Source of the DNA: Rhizobium laguerreae
Lineage (GTDB): Bacteria; Pseudomonadota; Alphaproteobacteria; Rhizobiales; Rhizobiaceae
Reading direction: 5' to 3'
Length of the DNA: 64,000 bases
Assembly: GCF_002008165.1 (NCBI RefSeq)
Contig: NZ_MRDM01000002.1
Span: 372,001-436,000 of the forward strand
Shown one piece after another: positions 61,119 to 64,000 of the stretch (its first letter is position 1; every line of letters starts with the position of its first letter). The position numbers were made by a program, and so were the translations under genes. The notes under the pieces were generated by a model, which did no database searches, was not told the origin of the DNA, and saw only the letters and a list, made by a program, of their open reading frames with translations.

Positions 61119-63155
61119 TTAGAGATGCTGGCCGGACATGCGCTTGCGGTGCAGCTCTTCGGCATTCGGCAGGACATCCTTCGGCAGGCCGAAAATCTGG
61201 CCAGGGCGGATGCGATCGGGATTGATGATCTTGTCCTCGTTGGCGATGTAGATCGTCGTGTAACGAACGCCGAGGCCATAGGTGCGGCGCGAGATCTGCC
61301 ACAGCGTGTCGCCGCGGCGAATGATGACCGCCGCATTGTTTGCCGTCAGCGGCGCCTGTTCGATCGTCTTCGGCTGGTTGCTTCCGACATCGTTTGCAGA
61401 TGGCGTTGCCGGCGCGGGTGCAGCGGTGAGTTCGGCGATCATCCCGCCCAGTTTTTCGAGCGCGGCGCCGACGGACTTCGCATCCCCAGGCAGGCCCTGC
61501 AGCAGCTTCAGCGCATTGCCGGCGACCTGCGAGGCCGAGCCGGACGTTTGCCTGAAGGCACCGGGCGCATCGGGCGCCGGGCGGAAGTCGGCGACCGAGC
61601 GTAGCGCGAACTCCGTTGCCGAGCGCGCCGCCGCAAGCTGTTCGGCGCCGGGCAGCTTGCCATCGGCAAACAGCCCCTTCAGCAGGCCAAAGGCCTTGCC
61701 GACTTCGGCTTTGAGTTTGCCGAGTTCGCCTTCGTCGAGCAGCACCATCGAGGAAGCGCCGTTGGTGTCGGCGGGGACCGATTGCGCGGCGACCCTCACC
61801 TGATCGCCGGCCGGGCGATTGAAATTCACCGCCGCGCGCACGATCACCTTGCCTGCGGGATCGACGACATCGACGCGGATCTTATGGTCGCCGACCGAGA
61901 GCGCCACCACACCGTCGATGACGAAATGGCCATCGGAGCCGGCTGTGTCCTGGCCGACGAGGCTGTCGTCGGCATAACCGATGACCTTGGCATTGGAGCG
62001 CGTCGTGCCGGCAATGAAGATCTTGTTGCCTTCGATCTCGACGGCATTGACCATCACGTCGGGCACATTCGTCTTATCCGGTGCTGCGGTGCCGGGAATG
62101 GCCGGTGCCGTATCAGCGCTACCGGAGGGGGTATCGGTGAGGTTCGGCGTCTGCAGCGCCAGCTCGCCGGTTGGTGCAGGCGTAGCCGAGCTTTCGCCGG
62201 TTGCCGGCTTGTCCGCAGGCGGCGCCATCGGGTTGGAAGCATCGGCAACTTCGGTTCCGGCCTTCGGCGCGGTGATGATGCGGCTCGCCGCGCCGGGTTT
62301 GGAAACCATGGCGAGCAGATTGGCACCATTGCCGTCCTTCGGCACGGAAATGGTCGCGACTTCTTCGGAAAGCGTGCTCTTGCCGTCCTTGCCCGTGAAC
62401 TTGAGCACGAGCTGGTGGTCGCCGGCCGGAAGCGGATCGTCGAGAACGGCAGCAAAATCGCCGCTCGCATCGACATTGGCCGTCGTCACCACCTTCTCGC
62501 CGTCGAGCACCTCGAGCTTGCCGTTCGGTTCGGCGGAACCGGCAATCACCGTCGATCCGTCGGGCTCGACGCGCAATACGTCGAAGGCCGGAAGCTTCGG
62601 GCCGGTATTTTCCGCTGCCGTATTCGCCCCAGGGGCGGTCTCCGGCGCACCGGTCAGCGCAACCTCGGCCTTGGCGATTGCGGCAAGCGCATCGGCGATG
62701 TTCTCGGGCAGCGACCGGACGATGGCGAGTGCCTTCGCGCCACCGACCTTGGCCTTGGCGGCAAGGGTCTGGGTCGCGGGATCGAGGCCCTCGGGAATGG
62801 TGAAATCGGCAAGCGCGGTCAGCGCGTTCACGGCCTTGGTCTTGGCGGCAGTGAAGACATCGATGGCCGGACCTTTGCCGTCGGCAAACAGCGCCTTGAG
62901 CTCGCTGAGCGATACGCCGGCATCGGCCGAAAGGCGACCGACCTGGTCGGCGACCGCAGCCGCGTCGCCCACGGCGGAGCGCGATGTCTTTGCCGCCTCG
63001 TTAACCGTGTTCTTGACCTCCGTGCTCGCCTGGTTGATGGCATCGCCGACCTTGGTTGCATCGCCGCCGATGCGCGGCATGACGACAAACACCATCAGTA
63101 GGATTGCGATTGCGAGGACTGCAAGAGCCAGCAAGCCGGCACGGTTCTTCATCAT
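61119..63155 (-). CDS. LysM protein with Ig-like domains and an internal duplication
   Basis: 678 residues. A short basic start and one helix (LLALAVLAIAILLMVFVVMP) anchor it in the inner membrane. Residues 83-165 and 478-570 are two copies of one helical module (LFADGK, AA..A, ADF, LP). Between them are two beta-sandwich domains, about 190-272 and 368-448, separated by a Pro/Ala-rich linker. LysM is at the end: RRGDTLWQISRRTYGLGVRY, NPDRIRPGQIFGLP. A periplasmic peptidoglycan-binding role is likely. Confidence 0.85.
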   Translation of the reverse strand: MMKNRAGLLALAVLAIAILLMVFVVMPRIGGDATKVGDAINQASTEVKNTVNEAAKTSRSAVGDAAAVADQVGRLSADAGVSLSELKALFADGKGPAIDVFTAAKTKAVNALTALADFTIPEGLDPATQTLAAKAKVGGAKALAIVRSLPENIADALAAIAKAEVALTGAPETAPGANTAAENTGPKLPAFDVLRVEPDGSTVIAGSAEPNGKLEVLDGEKVVTTANVDASGDFAAVLDDPLPAGDHQLVLKFTGKDGKSTLSEEVATISVPKDGNGANLLAMVSKPGAASRIITAPKAGTEVADASNPMAPPADKPATGESSATPAPTGELALQTPNLTDTPSGSADTAPAIPGTAAPDKTNVPDVMVNAVEIEGNKIFIAGTTRSNAKVIGYADDSLVGQDTAGSDGHFVIDGVVALSVGDHKIRVDVVDPAGKVIVRAAVNFNRPAGDQVRVAAQSVPADTNGASSMVLLDEGELGKLKAEVGKAFGLLKGLFADGKLPGAEQLAAARSATEFALRSVADFRPAPDAPGAFRQTSGSASQVAGNALKLLQGLPGDAKSVGAALEKLGGMIAELTAAPAPATPSANDVGSNQPKTIEQAPLTANNAAVIIRRGDTLWQISRRTYGLGVRYTTIYIANEDKIINPDRIRPGQIFGLPKDVLPNAEELHRKRMSGQHL

Positions 63156-63309
63156 TATGTCTCCCAGAGCGGCAATTTGCCGTAGTAACCAAAATTGCTA
63201 GCGATTCCCGTTGCTTTTCACAAGCATTCAAAGCAATTCGGCAAGCTAGGCACGCTGCTTTTCAGTCAATTTTCTTGACTGCATTGAAATGGAATAGTTG
63301 TTTGCCTCT

Positions 63310-63933
63310 ATGACCGAACAATCTGTATCGATTCGATCCATCTGCGTTTACTGCGGCTCCAGGCCGGGAGGCGATCCTTCCCACATGGCGGCCGGGCGTG
63401 CTCTCGGAAGAGAGATCGCCGAATACGGCCTGCGCCTCGTCTATGGCGGGGGGACCAAAGGCATCATGGGCGCGGTTGCCAGCGGCGTGCTTTCAGGCGG
63501 CGGTCAGGTCACGGGCATTATCCCCGAATTCCTGATCGATATGGAAGCGACTCGCCACTCGCTCGGTCAGCTCAACGAACTCATTGTAACCCCTGACATG
63601 CATGCGCGCAAACACACCATGTTCGAGCGCTCCGATGCCTTCGTCGCGCTGCCCGGCGGCATCGGTACGCTGGAGGAGATCGTCGAGATCATGACCTGGG
63701 CGCAGCTCGGCCGCCACGAGAAGCCGATGGTCTTTGCCAACGTCAACGGTTTCTGGGATCCGATGATGGAACTGATGCGCCATATGACCGAAGAAGGCTT
63801 CCTGCACACCGCCCACCGGGTGCAGCCGCTCGTCGTCGACGAGATCTCCGGCATCATTCCGGCGATCATGGCCCAGGCAGCCCAGCTCGCCGCCGACCGT
63901 GACGGCGAGGACGAGGTGATTTCGAAGATGTAG
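63310..63933 (+). CDS. LOG-family protein (TIGR00730; cytokinin-type phosphoribohydrolase)
   Basis: 207 residues. RSICVYCGSRPGGDPSHMAA, GLRLVYGGGTKGIMGAVASG, KHTMFERSDAFVALPGGIGT and LEEIVEIMTWAQLG contain the family's PGGxGTxxE motif and the catalytic Arg and Glu. LOG enzymes free cytokinin bases from their riboside monophosphates; bacterial relatives may act on other nucleotides. The ATG at 63310 begins the conserved part. It is divergent from the LysM gene. Confidence 0.92.
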   Translation: MTEQSVSIRSICVYCGSRPGGDPSHMAAGRALGREIAEYGLRLVYGGGTKGIMGAVASGVLSGGGQVTGIIPEFLIDMEATRHSLGQLNELIVTPDMHARKHTMFERSDAFVALPGGIGTLEEIVEIMTWAQLGRHEKPMVFANVNGFWDPMMELMRHMTEEGFLHTAHRVQPLVVDEISGIIPAIMAQAAQLAADRDGEDEVISKM

Positions 63934-63944
63934 GTCTGTTGCCT

Positions 63945-64000
63945 TTAGCGCCCCCGGCTTCCCTTCAGCATCGACCAGCTATAGAGGAACAGCCCCGCCC
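63945..64000 (-). CDS. C-terminal end of an unidentified membrane protein (partial)
   Basis: The last 17 codons of a minus-strand gene read AGLFLYSWSMLKGSRGR before TAA at 63945-63947. The hydrophobic segment followed by a basic tail suggests the final membrane helix of an inner-membrane protein, cut by the window edge. It would be convergent with the LOG gene, 11 bases away. Confidence 0.4.
   Translation of the reverse strand, partial: AGLFLYSWSMLKGSRGR

Overview
The window looks like chromosomal DNA of a fast-growing rhizobium (Rhizobium leguminosarum/etli group or a close relative). GC is high and most genes use G/C at third positions. It carries the rhizobial iolR-C-D-E-B inositol order, a RopA-type porin, the alphaproteobacterial core block dapA-smpB-rpoZ-rel-acpS-lepB-rnc-era-recO, and many copies of short palindromic intergenic repeats of the kind scattered through rhizobial genomes. 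Species is inferred, not proven. I see no rRNA, CRISPR array, prophage, plasmid origin or transposase; the one RNA gene I can place firmly is tRNA-Ser(GCU).

Layout. 1-8.0 kb: a GT39-type membrane glycosyltransferase, a flippase-like membrane protein, a compact operon of three YCII/DGPF proteins and an ECF42-type sigma factor, AMP nucleosidase and small exported proteins. 8.0-17 kb: a Sel1-repeat protein behind a strikingly hairpin-rich leader, a HisC-like aminotransferase, two related PilZ-fold proteins, a DUF2177 gene broken by two one-base frameshifts, a host-attachment family protein, LysR and AraC regulators, a MATE exporter and a short Cys-rich protein. 17-26.8 kb: myo-inositol catabolism (iolB, iolE, iolD, a fused iolC, and the RpiR-type regulator iolR), with a divergent Gfo/Idh/MocA dehydrogenase and an FAD reductase. 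All three gaps inside iolCDEB are filled by three different palindromic repeats, and putative IolR operators flank iolR.

26.9-31.8 kb: tRNA-Ser, porin, an alpha/beta hydrolase and a soluble lytic transglycosylase. 31.9-43.9 kb: the housekeeping block for lysine and peptidoglycan precursors, ribosome rescue, RNA polymerase omega, (p)ppGpp, acyl carrier protein activation, protein export, dsRNA processing, ribosome maturation and recombination repair. Small genes for a DUF3563 protein, a DUF2062 protein, a Crp/Fnr regulator and a lone receiver domain are interspersed. 44-56.6 kb: oxidoreductases, HD-domain proteins, a GGDEF(GSDEF)-EAL protein, an EF-hand protein, a Cu/Zn superoxide dismutase, an MscS channel, an operon of YgfZ, HD hydrolase and PTP-like phosphatase with stop/start overlaps, a run of Rhizobiales proteins of unknown function, a Nudix hydrolase, YnfA and an SRAP (YedK/HMCES) protein. 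56.8-64 kb: a 48-residue novel ORF, the phosphatidylethanolamine pair pssA-psd, an Atm1-type ABC exporter, a large LysM protein with an internal duplication, a LOG-family protein and the tail of one more gene.

No large undescribed system stands out. The most promising leads are the structured leader upstream of the Sel1 gene, the ECF42/three-DGPF operon, the paired IolR-like operators, repeats in every gap of the iol operon, the internally duplicated LysM protein, the degenerate PilZ paralogue, a candidate CtrA box, and several short genes that standard length cutoffs miss.
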